A stretch of 64,000 bases of DNA. Origin: Bacteroidales bacterium. GTDB taxonomy: Bacteria; Bacteroidota; Bacteroidia; Bacteroidales; UBA932. Each line of letters begins with the position of its first letter. Position 1 is the stretch's first letter. The position numbers and the translations under genes were made by a program. The DNA is taken from the NCBI GenBank assembly GCA_016286385.1, contig JAEESO010000006.1:34659-98658 (forward strand). The letters run 5' to 3'. Under the pieces are notes generated by a model. That model was not told where the DNA came from. It saw only the letters and a list, made by a program, of their open reading frames with translations, and did not search any database. Below are positions 39,666-47,441 of this stretch, one piece after another.

Positions 39666-41240
39666 CTACTTGCTGCTAGTTGCAGTCAGTGGCTGCCAGT
39701 TGCCGGGAAGTAGTGTGGAGATGTCATCCTTGAAGCCCGGCAGGCGGAGCAAGATATCTTCCAGCCAGGCCCGGGTATTGATTCCGGCCGCCTTGCAGCA
39801 GCTGAACAGGGAGTAGACAATGGCTGCACGTATGGCAGCATCGTGATTGCCGGCAAACAGGAAGTTCTTACGGCCCAAAGCCAAAGGTCTGATGGCATTC
39901 TCGATTCCGTTGTTGTCAATGTTGTACCGACCATCAAGGACATAGCGTCCAAGACGAGGAAGAAGGGCATAGGTATATGTCAGAGCCCTGCCCATTCTGG
40001 ACTTGGGGGTGAAGTAGTCAGCGACACTGTTCATCCACTTCTCGAAGTCTTGGATGATGGGATAGGACTCCTTCTGGCGGCGTTCCTTTATAGCTTCTGC
40101 ATCCAGACCGGCCTCTTTCATCTCCTCTTCTATCTTGTATAGCTTGCTGATGTAGACAATAGCCTCGCTCGCGTACTTCTTGTTTTCATCCAATGCTTCC
40201 ACGAACTTACGCCTTACGTGTGCCCAGCAGCCAATCATGATCTTTCCTGGAGTGCCTTCAAAGGCTGAGTATACTTCATATCCATCCGTCTGAACAGCGC
40301 CACGGTATCCACCGATAAGCCTGCGTGCGGTATCGCCACTCCTGGAACCCATATCATAATGGAAGTATACGTCCCCGGTGAGCGCGTTGCGTACGGCCCA
40401 CATATATCCCTTCACGGCACGGTGCTTCTCGTTGTCAATCACTGGCAACGTACTCTCATCTACCTGTATATACTCACTTGACATGATCTGCGCTCGAAGT
40501 CTGTCGTATAGTGGCCGCAACTTTTCACAGACCGCAGCGAACCAGTCATTAATGGTGGCATCATTCAGCACCACGCCCAGTTCCTTGTACTTCTGGATTT
40601 GCCGGTAGAACGGCAGGTGGTAGATGTACTTGTTTATCAATATGTCTGCCAGAAGGGTGGCATCTGCCATACTCTTGGGCCGTATCGTTTCCGGAAGCGG
40701 TGCTATCAGGAACGTCTGTCTGTCAGGATCTTCAATCTGAAGTTGAGAACGTAGAACGAACTTGTGCCGTACGATGCGCTTGACATACATCTTGGCCGGC
40801 TGGATGGCAACGGTATCCGTATTTTCCACGCCAATCTCAACGTAATCAGGATTGTCCTGAACGCCGTCAGGATAGATGTGAGTCTCCTCAATGGGAAGAT
40901 TAGAGAACACCGGCTTGCGAACCTCACGCTTATGGGCTTTGACCTCAATGAGCTTGGCATTCTGCTCCTCCATAGCCTTTACTTCCGCATCCAGTTTAGC
41001 CTGTTCTTCCTCAGGGAGGGATTGATCAAACAGGGTGGGTTCAAGAACATTGGGATCAAGAGGGAGATTCTTCTCACTCATGGAACCGAAGATCTTTTTA
41101 CGGAACCAGGCCATCATGGAACGGAGATCATTGATGACAGCCTGCATCTCATCTTTCTCCGTGCGCAGAGCTTTTACCTCACCGGCAAGGCGGGCATTCT
41201 CTTCGCGAAGTCGCTGTATTTCTAGGACCAGGTCTGACAT
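39666..41240 (-). CDS. tnpC: IS66 family transposase TnpC
   Basis: 524 residues, full length. The N terminus is a leucine-zipper-like coiled coil (LVLEIQRLREENARLAGEVK), followed by the IS66 N-terminal and zinc-finger-like region, then the DDE domain (QVDESTLPVID for the first Asp, MIGCWAHVRRKF, and the final Glu in the YNIDNNGIENAIRP segment). It catalyses cut-and-paste or copy transposition of the element with TnpA and TnpB. No frameshift is seen, so the element may be active. Confidence 0.95.
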   Translation of the reverse strand: MSDLVLEIQRLREENARLAGEVKALRTEKDEMQAVINDLRSMMAWFRKKIFGSMSEKNLPLDPNVLEPTLFDQSLPEEEQAKLDAEVKAMEEQNAKLIEVKAHKREVRKPVFSNLPIEETHIYPDGVQDNPDYVEIGVENTDTVAIQPAKMYVKRIVRHKFVLRSQLQIEDPDRQTFLIAPLPETIRPKSMADATLLADILINKYIYHLPFYRQIQKYKELGVVLNDATINDWFAAVCEKLRPLYDRLRAQIMSSEYIQVDESTLPVIDNEKHRAVKGYMWAVRNALTGDVYFHYDMGSRSGDTARRLIGGYRGAVQTDGYEVYSAFEGTPGKIMIGCWAHVRRKFVEALDENKKYASEAIVYISKLYKIEEEMKEAGLDAEAIKERRQKESYPIIQDFEKWMNSVADYFTPKSRMGRALTYTYALLPRLGRYVLDGRYNIDNNGIENAIRPLALGRKNFLFAGNHDAAIRAAIVYSLFSCCKAAGINTRAWLEDILLRLPGFKDDISTLLPGNWQPLTATSSK

Positions 41241-41344
41241 CTTTTTCTCTCGTTTCCGGATACAAAGATATGGCCTTCCAGCAACTTCTGCAAGGGTTTT
41301 TGCTATTGCAAATGTCGATTATTTTACTTATCTAAAGTAAAGAT

Positions 41345-41704
41345 TTACAGGCGGTTAGATAACAGTTTCATCCGCCTTACATAGGGGCTATCAAGAGCAG
41401 AATGAACCATCCCGACAACGTTTTCATAGGCCAAACTCGTGGATATTACCTCCTCTCCGCCAGCATCAGGCAATCGCATTCTCCCCATATCAAGACGTAT
41501 GCAGTAAAGGACCAGGCCACCTTCCTCTTTACGGAGCAACTTCATCATATTACGGCTGGCGTTTACGAAGATGAAGACATCCCCGCCGTACAAACGTCCG
41601 CTCATGGCGTTGGTCACGATACCACTCAAGCCATTGAAGCTTTTACGCATATCAACGGGCTTGTTATACAGCCAGTACCGGTATGTCCCATCCAGGTAGA
41701 ACAT
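41345..41704 (-). CDS. tnpB: IS66 accessory protein TnpB
   Basis: 119 residues. TYRYWLYNKPVDMRKSFNGL and the middle VFIFVNASRNMMKLLRKEEGG, GLVLYCIRLDMGRM segments are the conserved landmarks of IS66 Orf2/TnpB. Needed for transposition, exact function unknown. It overlaps tnpA by one base. Confidence 0.93.
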   Translation of the reverse strand: MFYLDGTYRYWLYNKPVDMRKSFNGLSGIVTNAMSGRLYGGDVFIFVNASRNMMKLLRKEEGGLVLYCIRLDMGRMRLPDAGGEEVISTSLAYENVVGMVHSALDSPYVRRMKLLSNRL

Positions 41705-42075
41705 TATCCTGCAGTGATGATTTCATGTAAATGTGCAGCAGTCATGCTGCCCTGGATACGCATCATTGTCCCGGCAGAAGTACGGATCTCGACCGTGAGA
41801 AAGCTTTCCGCATTGTCCACGGGGCTAGTCTTACCCTTCGCTTTCCCCGGAGTCTTTGCCGGAGGCATCATAGGTGAGACGAACTCTCCACCAGGACACA
41901 ATTGAACAAAAGCTCCGGGATCTGAAGATGATTGCTCGTCTTCCTGGCGGTACTTCTGCTGCCACCTGTAGAACTGGGAGACGTTTATGTTCAGTTCCTC
42001 CAGCCTTGCTTTCTGCGATATCCTGTGCTCAGCGCAATAAGATTGGACTTCCAGTACTTGTTCTCTTGTAAGCAT
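41704..42075 (-). CDS. tnpA: IS66 accessory protein TnpA (helix-turn-helix)
   Basis: 123 residues. An HTH region (YCAEHRISQKARLEELNINV, SQFYRWQQKY) is followed by a linker and a C-terminal strand (FLTVEIRTSAGTMMRIQGSM). This is the first gene of the element and probably binds the ends. Confidence 0.88.
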   Translation of the reverse strand: MLTREQVLEVQSYCAEHRISQKARLEELNINVSQFYRWQQKYRQEDEQSSSDPGAFVQLCPGGEFVSPMMPPAKTPGKAKGKTSPVDNAESFLTVEIRTSAGTMMRIQGSMTAAHLHEIITAG

Positions 42076-42179
42076 AGCGATAACTTTTTTGCAAAAGTAG
42101 CGAGGATCACTCCCCGCTACAATATGTAGTTGCTCGGATGCTTACCACGGCAAAACGTATGTTTTTCCAAAATTTTTCT

Positions 42180-42187
42180 TATATTTG
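42180..42187 (+). promoter_or_regulatory. Predicted -7 box for the TPR histidine kinase operon
   Basis: TATATTTG, six bases before the ATG at 42194 and 35 bp from the IS66 right end. The IS may have replaced the original upstream region. Confidence 0.55.
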
Positions 42188-42193
42188 GAGTCT

Positions 42194-44134
42194 ATGAGAA
42201 GAACCTTACTGGCAATAGTCATTACAGTCCTTGGCGGGGCCCTTACGGCCGCGGCCCAGAACAATCCGTATCAGATTGATGACAAGTGCTACGAATACTT
42301 CCAGCGCGCGGAACTGCTCATCGGCAAGGATGGCTTCACGGAGGTAAATGACTCACTTCTCATGACCGCCATGGCCGCGGGTGACAAGAAGGCGGAAACC
42401 CTGTATTATGTAGAGCGCCTGAAGAACGCCACAAGGGTTATCCCTAATCATACCGCCACAACGGATGCCCAAGACCTGGAAATCCTGAATTTGCAGGAGG
42501 AACTCAAGGCCATCTCCGACAAAAACGGATATCCCCAGTATTTCTACTACTCCTATGAGATAGTCCAGAACTATTTCTACAACCACGACAAAATTATCCG
42601 CACAATGGAGATCCTCCAGGACCTCCAGAGGGAAGCCCAGCAAAGGAACGACTCCTACGGAATGTGGATGAGCCAGCGCTATATGGTGGCCCTCTATGTT
42701 GCCCAGGGAGACTACATCAATGCAAAACCATATATCCTCAAGGCCATCCAGATCTACAATGAATCCAAGGATCCGGTTGTTAAGCGCCAGACATTATCAC
42801 GCCTGTACTGTGACCTCTCAGACACCTATGTGATTGGCGCAGACTCCGTGAAAATAAATGTGGACAAGGCAGTCAAGACCGCTGTCACCCATCTGGACAG
42901 CCTACGCTGCGCATACCACCTTGCAAAGATAGCAGCCTACGAAAAACACAGCGACGAATTCCACTACCACAGGGACTACTGCCTCCGTGACCCTCAGATC
43001 TCTACCATCAGTAACACGGCTCCCCTGGTGCTCCGCACCCTTGACGCCATAATTGACGGCCATTTCGACTCCAACTCCATCAGTAACCTTGCCGTAGCCA
43101 ACACAAGGGAAATCAAGTATATAGCCAACGTCGCGGAGAAATATGATTACAAAGATCAGGGCTTTGAGATTGAAAGGCTGCTGGTAGTGAAATTCGAGAA
43201 TCAGATTGCGACAGCAAACCGCTCCAAGATTGCAGAGATGGACGCCCGCCTTGGAAACACTACCCTCCAGGGAGAACTGGCCCATCAGAAAGAGGAAGTC
43301 CAGAGCATCACGCGCCTGGTTCTTATCCTGGCCATAGCCATCCTGGTGGCCATCATGACCTTCCTTATAGTCCATATAAGTTCCCTCCGCCGCCATAACA
43401 AGGAGCTCCTGGAAGCCAACCGCAAGGTAAAACTGGCCGATGAAGCCAAGACCCGCTTCATCCAGAACATGAGCCATGAGGTCCGTACGCCGCTCAATGC
43501 AATTGTGGGCTTCTCACAGCTGCTGTCCCTCCCTGACGGTGCCCTGAGTCCGGAAGAGAAAGATGAGTTCTCTGCACATATCATCAACAACACCAAGATG
43601 CTCACGATGCTCCTTGACGACATCCTCAATGCATCGGCCATGGACAGCGGCAAATACAGCTTCACATATGAGACCGCAGATAGGGATTACATTGCCCAGC
43701 AGGCAATATCCAGTTCAGAGCATCGCCTGCAGCCCGGTGTAACGCTCACATACGTCCCCGAAGAGAAAGAGCCTCTCCAGTTTACAACGGATCCCCGCCG
43801 CGTGCAGCAGATTCTCATAAACCTCATCACAAACGCCTGCAAGCACACCAAAGAAGGCTCCATTGTGGTGGCAAGCTCACTTACGGAGACTCCGGGATTT
43901 CTCACCTACTCCGTGACCGATACCGGAACCGGTGTACCGCTGGAAGACGCCGAAAAGATTTTCGAACGCTTCACCAAGCTCAACGACTACGTCCAGGGGA
44001 CGGGCCTTGGCCTTAGTATCTGCCGTGACATAGCCGGCCGTATGGGCGGCAAGGTTTTCCTTGACACCACCCACACAGGAAAGGGCGCACGCTTTGTATT
44101 CACGGTTCCACTGGAGCCAGTTAAACCAGAATAA
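42194..44134 (+). CDS. Periplasmic TPR-type sensor histidine kinase
   Basis: 646 residues from the ATG at 42194. Signal peptide (about 1-22, ending TAAAQ), a helical TPR-like sensor (about 25-390), a transmembrane helix near 393-413 (LVLILAIAILVAIMTFLIV), then HisKA with the phosphoacceptor in MSHEVRTPLNAIVGFSQL, and a HATPase with N box NLITNACKHT, G1 VTDTGTGVP, F box FERFTKL and G2 GTGLGLSI. The signal sensed is unknown. It is followed by a receiver-only protein and a structurally similar but kinase-less TPR protein. Confidence 0.9.
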   Translation: MRRTLLAIVITVLGGALTAAAQNNPYQIDDKCYEYFQRAELLIGKDGFTEVNDSLLMTAMAAGDKKAETLYYVERLKNATRVIPNHTATTDAQDLEILNLQEELKAISDKNGYPQYFYYSYEIVQNYFYNHDKIIRTMEILQDLQREAQQRNDSYGMWMSQRYMVALYVAQGDYINAKPYILKAIQIYNESKDPVVKRQTLSRLYCDLSDTYVIGADSVKINVDKAVKTAVTHLDSLRCAYHLAKIAAYEKHSDEFHYHRDYCLRDPQISTISNTAPLVLRTLDAIIDGHFDSNSISNLAVANTREIKYIANVAEKYDYKDQGFEIERLLVVKFENQIATANRSKIAEMDARLGNTTLQGELAHQKEEVQSITRLVLILAIAILVAIMTFLIVHISSLRRHNKELLEANRKVKLADEAKTRFIQNMSHEVRTPLNAIVGFSQLLSLPDGALSPEEKDEFSAHIINNTKMLTMLLDDILNASAMDSGKYSFTYETADRDYIAQQAISSSEHRLQPGVTLTYVPEEKEPLQFTTDPRRVQQILINLITNACKHTKEGSIVVASSLTETPGFLTYSVTDTGTGVPLEDAEKIFERFTKLNDYVQGTGLGLSICRDIAGRMGGKVFLDTTHTGKGARFVFTVPLEPVKPE

Positions 44135-44147
44135 AACCTCATATTAT

Positions 44148-44570
44148 ATGACACCACTTTACGCACAGGACCACGACTATTCCGCATTTAACGTGCTGGC
44201 AGTAGACGACATCCCCCTGAACCTCCTTCTGGTCCAGAAGATGCTCTCACGCTTCAATTTTAAGCTCCGGACTGCGGCCAACGGACAACTGGCCCTGGAT
44301 GCAGTTGCCCAGCAGAAACCGGACCTTATCCTGCTGGATCTCATGATGCCTGGGATAGACGGCTTTGAAGTTATCCGCCGGCTCAGGGAAGACCCTGAAA
44401 CCGCAGACATCCAGATTGTGATCCTGAGCGCCCTCAACTCCAACGAGGACGTGATCAAGGGTTTCAATGTTGGGGCCAACGACTTCATCATGAAGCCCAT
44501 CATCATGGAAAAGCTGCTCTCCTGCGTGGTGAACCAGCTTGCCATCGCAAAGGCAAAGTCCGGAAAGTAA
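44148..44570 (+). CDS. Single-domain response regulator (receiver only)
   Basis: 140 residues from the ATG at 44148. Acidic pair in LAVDDIPLN, phosphoacceptor Asp in LILLDLMMPG, Thr/Ser position in VILSALNS and Lys in FIMKPI are all present. There is no output domain, so it works like CheY by protein contact. It starts 13 nt after the kinase gene, its probable phosphodonor. Confidence 0.92.
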   Translation: MTPLYAQDHDYSAFNVLAVDDIPLNLLLVQKMLSRFNFKLRTAANGQLALDAVAQQKPDLILLDLMMPGIDGFEVIRRLREDPETADIQIVILSALNSNEDVIKGFNVGANDFIMKPIIMEKLLSCVVNQLAIAKAKSGK

Positions 44571-44580
44571 GCTTCTTGGT

Positions 44581-45912
44581 TTGAGGAAATTCCTTCTATC
44601 GGCATTGGCGGCGCTCGTCTGCGTTGCCGCCCAGGGGCAGATTGTAAACCGCCTCCGGGTGGACCAGAAAACGTTCATCCGCTACGCCTACGGCCGCATG
44701 CAGGAATTCAATAAGGACAATCTTCCTCTGGCCGATTCCCTGTACCGTGAAGGAGAGCTCCAGGGGAATTTCCGCCTCAAATGCCTGGGCCTCTCCCTTG
44801 AGATGCCTGTCCGCTTTGCCCTTGGCGAATATGGGAGGATGGACAGCACTGTGGTTGAGATAAAGACTCTCCTTGCCGACAGAAAGGATCTCCGTGAGTT
44901 CTACTTCTCCACCCTCCACGAATACTGCGAGTTCCTTGTACACACGGGCCGAGTCTCAGACGCCATGCTTGAGGCAAGGGCCATGGAAAGGCTGGCCTCG
45001 CATGAAAAAAAGCCGCTTGGAAGGATGTACTCCTACAGGATTATCGGCCTTATCCAAAGCTACAGGGAAAACCATTATCTGGCCATCCAGAACCTTGAGA
45101 AGGCGGTGCGCTTCTGCCGCGAGGCCCGCGAAGAGCAGGACCTTCCCAACCTCTACATCCTCCTTGCCCAGGAGAACATCAAGATGCGAAACTTCCCGGA
45201 GGCCGACAACTACTGCCTCAGGGCGGAAGAATATGAGAGTTTCTTCCCCGCAATACGCATCAAGGCGCTCATGACAAGGGCGTACCTCAACAATGCCGCC
45301 GGCAACGACAAAGCGTTCTGGAAGTACTACGACACCCTCCTGAAAGAGCCTCTGTACGCCGTCCAGACAGACTCCGACACCCGCACCGGGCTGGACATAA
45401 CCTACCTCCGCTCAAAGGGCCTTCTTGAAGAGGCCCTCCTGAAGGCCGATTCCCTTGGCACCCTCCGCGGCCGCCTGGAGCAGAAGCACGGGATTTATGC
45501 CGATATGGGCGAGTTCGGCAGCGCCTACGGGAATTTATCGGCCCTTATGCAGCAGAAGGACTCAGTGTACATCACCGTCCAGAACGAAGACCTTGCCATC
45601 CTGGATGCGGAGATGAATAACGCGCAGCTGCGGGAGGAGGCCCAGAAACTCAAGTCCCAGAACCAGATTACCATCCTCCTTGGCTTCCTTGCCATGTTTG
45701 TGATTGCCTTCGCAACCGTCATTTACCAGCAGTGGAAGCTTAGGGACAATCTTGAGCAGATGCGCCGCATGTCCCAGGAGGCCGTCCAGGCCCGCCGCGC
45801 CTTCAAGAAGGCCATGGACGCAAAGGAGGCGGAGAACTCTTATAAGATAAAACTACTGCAAAACCGAACTACAAATATCCTCACGGACTATGAAGATATC
45901 CTCAATAGTTAA
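44581..45912 (+). CDS. Secreted TPR membrane protein resembling the kinase's sensor part, without kinase
   Basis: 443 residues from a TTG at 44581, the only start that gives a clean signal peptide (LRKFLLSALAALVCVAAQGQ). An ATG at 44539 lies inside the receiver gene. Helical TPR-like repeats fill about 25-360, a transmembrane helix sits near 372-392 (ITILLGFLAMFVIAFATVIY), and a cytoplasmic coiled coil follows to the end. The layout mirrors the upstream histidine kinase but stops where HisKA would begin. It overlaps the next gene by 23 nt. It could modulate the kinase by pairing; this is inference. Confidence 0.75.
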   Translation: MRKFLLSALAALVCVAAQGQIVNRLRVDQKTFIRYAYGRMQEFNKDNLPLADSLYREGELQGNFRLKCLGLSLEMPVRFALGEYGRMDSTVVEIKTLLADRKDLREFYFSTLHEYCEFLVHTGRVSDAMLEARAMERLASHEKKPLGRMYSYRIIGLIQSYRENHYLAIQNLEKAVRFCREAREEQDLPNLYILLAQENIKMRNFPEADNYCLRAEEYESFFPAIRIKALMTRAYLNNAAGNDKAFWKYYDTLLKEPLYAVQTDSDTRTGLDITYLRSKGLLEEALLKADSLGTLRGRLEQKHGIYADMGEFGSAYGNLSALMQQKDSVYITVQNEDLAILDAEMNNAQLREEAQKLKSQNQITILLGFLAMFVIAFATVIYQQWKLRDNLEQMRRMSQEAVQARRAFKKAMDAKEAENSYKIKLLQNRTTNILTDYEDILNS

Positions 45913-46312
45913 GAATCACTCTAACGAGCTCCTGGCCGTAGTGATCTTCCTGGTTGGCGCCGTGCTGGGCCTTCTGGGGCTCATCCAGGTTGTACCCCTT
46001 TTAATTGGCGTATTAGGCCTTATAATCCTTTCCAGCGGGCTCATCTACTTCTGCATCAAGTTCACCTCTGAAAAGGCTTATAAGGAGTACTACAAGGAAA
46101 GCTATGAGATTGAGCACGAGTCCATTGAGGAAGTAACCCTTACCTCAATGCGCTACCACCGCTACCAGGAGGCCGTGCTGGCCCGCTATGAGAGCGCCTG
46201 CCGTGACCTTGGCCTTGTGGACGAGCAAAAAGACTGGCTCCTGGACCTCCTTATGGCCGCCAAGAACAAGGTGGACGATCAGCTGGAAGAGGAAGGCGGC
46301 GGACACATTTAA
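45890..46312 (+). CDS. Small two-TM membrane protein of unknown function
   Basis: 140 residues. Two closely spaced transmembrane helices (about 13-32 and 36-55) are followed by a charged helical tail (YKEYYKESYEIEHESIEEVT...LLMAAKNKVDDQLEEE). No family recognised. It overlaps the TPR protein by 23 nt, so the four genes 42194-46312 are probably one operon. Confidence 0.7.
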   Translation: MKISSIVKNHSNELLAVVIFLVGAVLGLLGLIQVVPLLIGVLGLIILSSGLIYFCIKFTSEKAYKEYYKESYEIEHESIEEVTLTSMRYHRYQEAVLARYESACRDLGLVDEQKDWLLDLLMAAKNKVDDQLEEEGGGHI

Positions 46313-46342
46313 AGTATTTTTTGCAAATCAAAAAAATAATAC

Positions 46343-46350
46343 TATCTTTG
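46343..46350 (+). promoter_or_regulatory. Promoter of tRNA-Val
   Basis: -7 box TATCTTTG with TTTG at 46320-46323 as the -33 element. Confidence 0.7.
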
Positions 46351-46364
46351 CAGTCCCAAAATGA

Positions 46365-46439
46365 GGGCGGTTAGCTCAGCTGGTTCAGAGCACCTGCCTT
46401 ACAAGCAGGGGGTCACTGGTTCGAATCCAGTACCGCCCA
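46365..46439 (+). tRNA. tRNA-Val (anticodon UAC)
   Basis: 75 nt cloverleaf: acceptor GGGCGGT pairs with ACCGCCC; D loop AGCTCAGCTGGTTCAGAG; anticodon stem-loop CTGCCTTACAAGCAG with anticodon TAC; T arm CTGGTTCGAATCCAG. CCA is not encoded. Confidence 0.95.
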
Positions 46440-46443
46440 CTAG

Positions 46444-46480
46444 AAAAAGCACCTGAAGAAGATTTCTTCAGGTGCTTTTT
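46444..46480. terminator. Terminator after tRNA-Val
   Basis: A perfect 17-bp stem AAAAAGCACCTGAAGAA (46444-46460) / TTCTTCAGGTGCTTTTT (46464-46480) with a 3-nt loop. The A and T tails make it bidirectional, serving the convergent gene as well. Confidence 0.9.
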
Positions 46481-46497
46481 CTATATGGGCCAGATTC

Positions 46498-47424
46498 CTA
46501 TTTATTTTTGGGCTTGGGACCAATGAAGTGGGTATATCCAATCTGGATTCCGATGAGGTCCAGGACGTTTGTGGCGCGGGATACCCTGAGGTAGGACATC
46601 TTGCCGCCGCCGGGAACCACAACCTCTTCCTTGATGAATGAGCCGTCAGGATTCTTCATACTCTTACCTTCCTCGTCCTTCTTGATGGCTTCATACCTTC
46701 TTTCGCTGTCCTGCCAGGCGCCGTTCCAGGTAAGGCCGATGATGGGAACGCTGATGGTGATGGCGCTGTTGTCCCTGAGGCGCACTGCAAGGCCGCCGGC
46801 GATGTCCACGCCAACCTGGCCGGTCTGGGATGTACGTGACTTACCAAGCTTCTCCTTGTTGCGGGGGCAGGAGAATGTGTTACCGTACTTTGCAAAAAGA
46901 CGGGCTTCACCAAAGACGCCGAAGGTCTTAGACCCGAAGAAAGACATATACTTTCTGGCGGAGAATGCAAGGCCCCAGTTATGGTGCACCATGTGACGGG
47001 AAGATATTCCCACATTCGCAATGTCGGAACCGTCTCCAAGCCATTCGTAAAGCACCGGAAGAATTTCCCTGAAATCCAGGTTTATGTCTGTATCGGCAAC
47101 ATAACCCGCATAAAGGAGATTTGCGCCGATAGAAACGTCATCGGCCACAAACCAGGACAGCCTTGGAGACACATTCCAGGAATGTACAACTCCGTCGCCC
47201 ATGTTGAGCAGGGACAGCAGGGAGAAGCCGTCTCCATCAGTATAGCCGGCAGCGTTGAAGTTGTAGTAGTTTCCGCTGAAGCCGATGGCGTGGTTGCCCT
47301 TTTCAACAAATACGGTGTGTCCTTTCTCCGGATCTGTGAAACGGTTCAGGATGCCGGCAATGGGGGTCTGGGCAAAAGCCTGGAAGGAAAGCAGCATGAG
47401 CGCTGCAACGATAGTTTTCTTCAT
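46498..47424 (-). CDS. Outer-membrane beta-barrel protein, function unknown
   Basis: 308 residues from the ATG at 47424 (signal peptide MKKTIVAALMLLSFQAFA). The rest is an alternating aromatic/glycine pattern of amphipathic strands (SYSGNYYNF-like, RLSWFVADDVSIG, GLAVRLRDNSAIT) ending in GYTHFIGPKPKNK. Upstream ATG codons would put charged residues before the signal peptide. No function assigned; similar overall type to the protein at 61916-62731. It lies 17 nt downstream of the MscS-like gene on the same strand and may be co-transcribed. Confidence 0.75.
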   Translation of the reverse strand: MKKTIVAALMLLSFQAFAQTPIAGILNRFTDPEKGHTVFVEKGNHAIGFSGNYYNFNAAGYTDGDGFSLLSLLNMGDGVVHSWNVSPRLSWFVADDVSIGANLLYAGYVADTDINLDFREILPVLYEWLGDGSDIANVGISSRHMVHHNWGLAFSARKYMSFFGSKTFGVFGEARLFAKYGNTFSCPRNKEKLGKSRTSQTGQVGVDIAGGLAVRLRDNSAITISVPIIGLTWNGAWQDSERRYEAIKKDEEGKSMKNPDGSFIKEEVVVPGGGKMSYLRVSRATNVLDLIGIQIGYTHFIGPKPKNK

Positions 47425-47441
47425 TGTGTCTATCTGATTAT

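Larger units (their letters stand above)
39558..42145. mobile_element. Complete IS66-family insertion sequence (2588 bp)
   Basis: Terminal inverted repeats GTAAGCATCCGA at 39558-39569 and its complement TCGGATGCTTAC at 42134-42145; GTAAGC ends are typical of IS66. It carries tnpA, tnpB and tnpC on the minus strand. The expected 8-bp target duplication is absent: ctcgaatc on the left, cacggcaa on the right. A strong hairpin (GAGTCGCAGCAACT 39605-39618 / AGTTGCTGCGACTC 39637-39650) lies between the left end and the tnpC stop. Confidence 0.92.
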
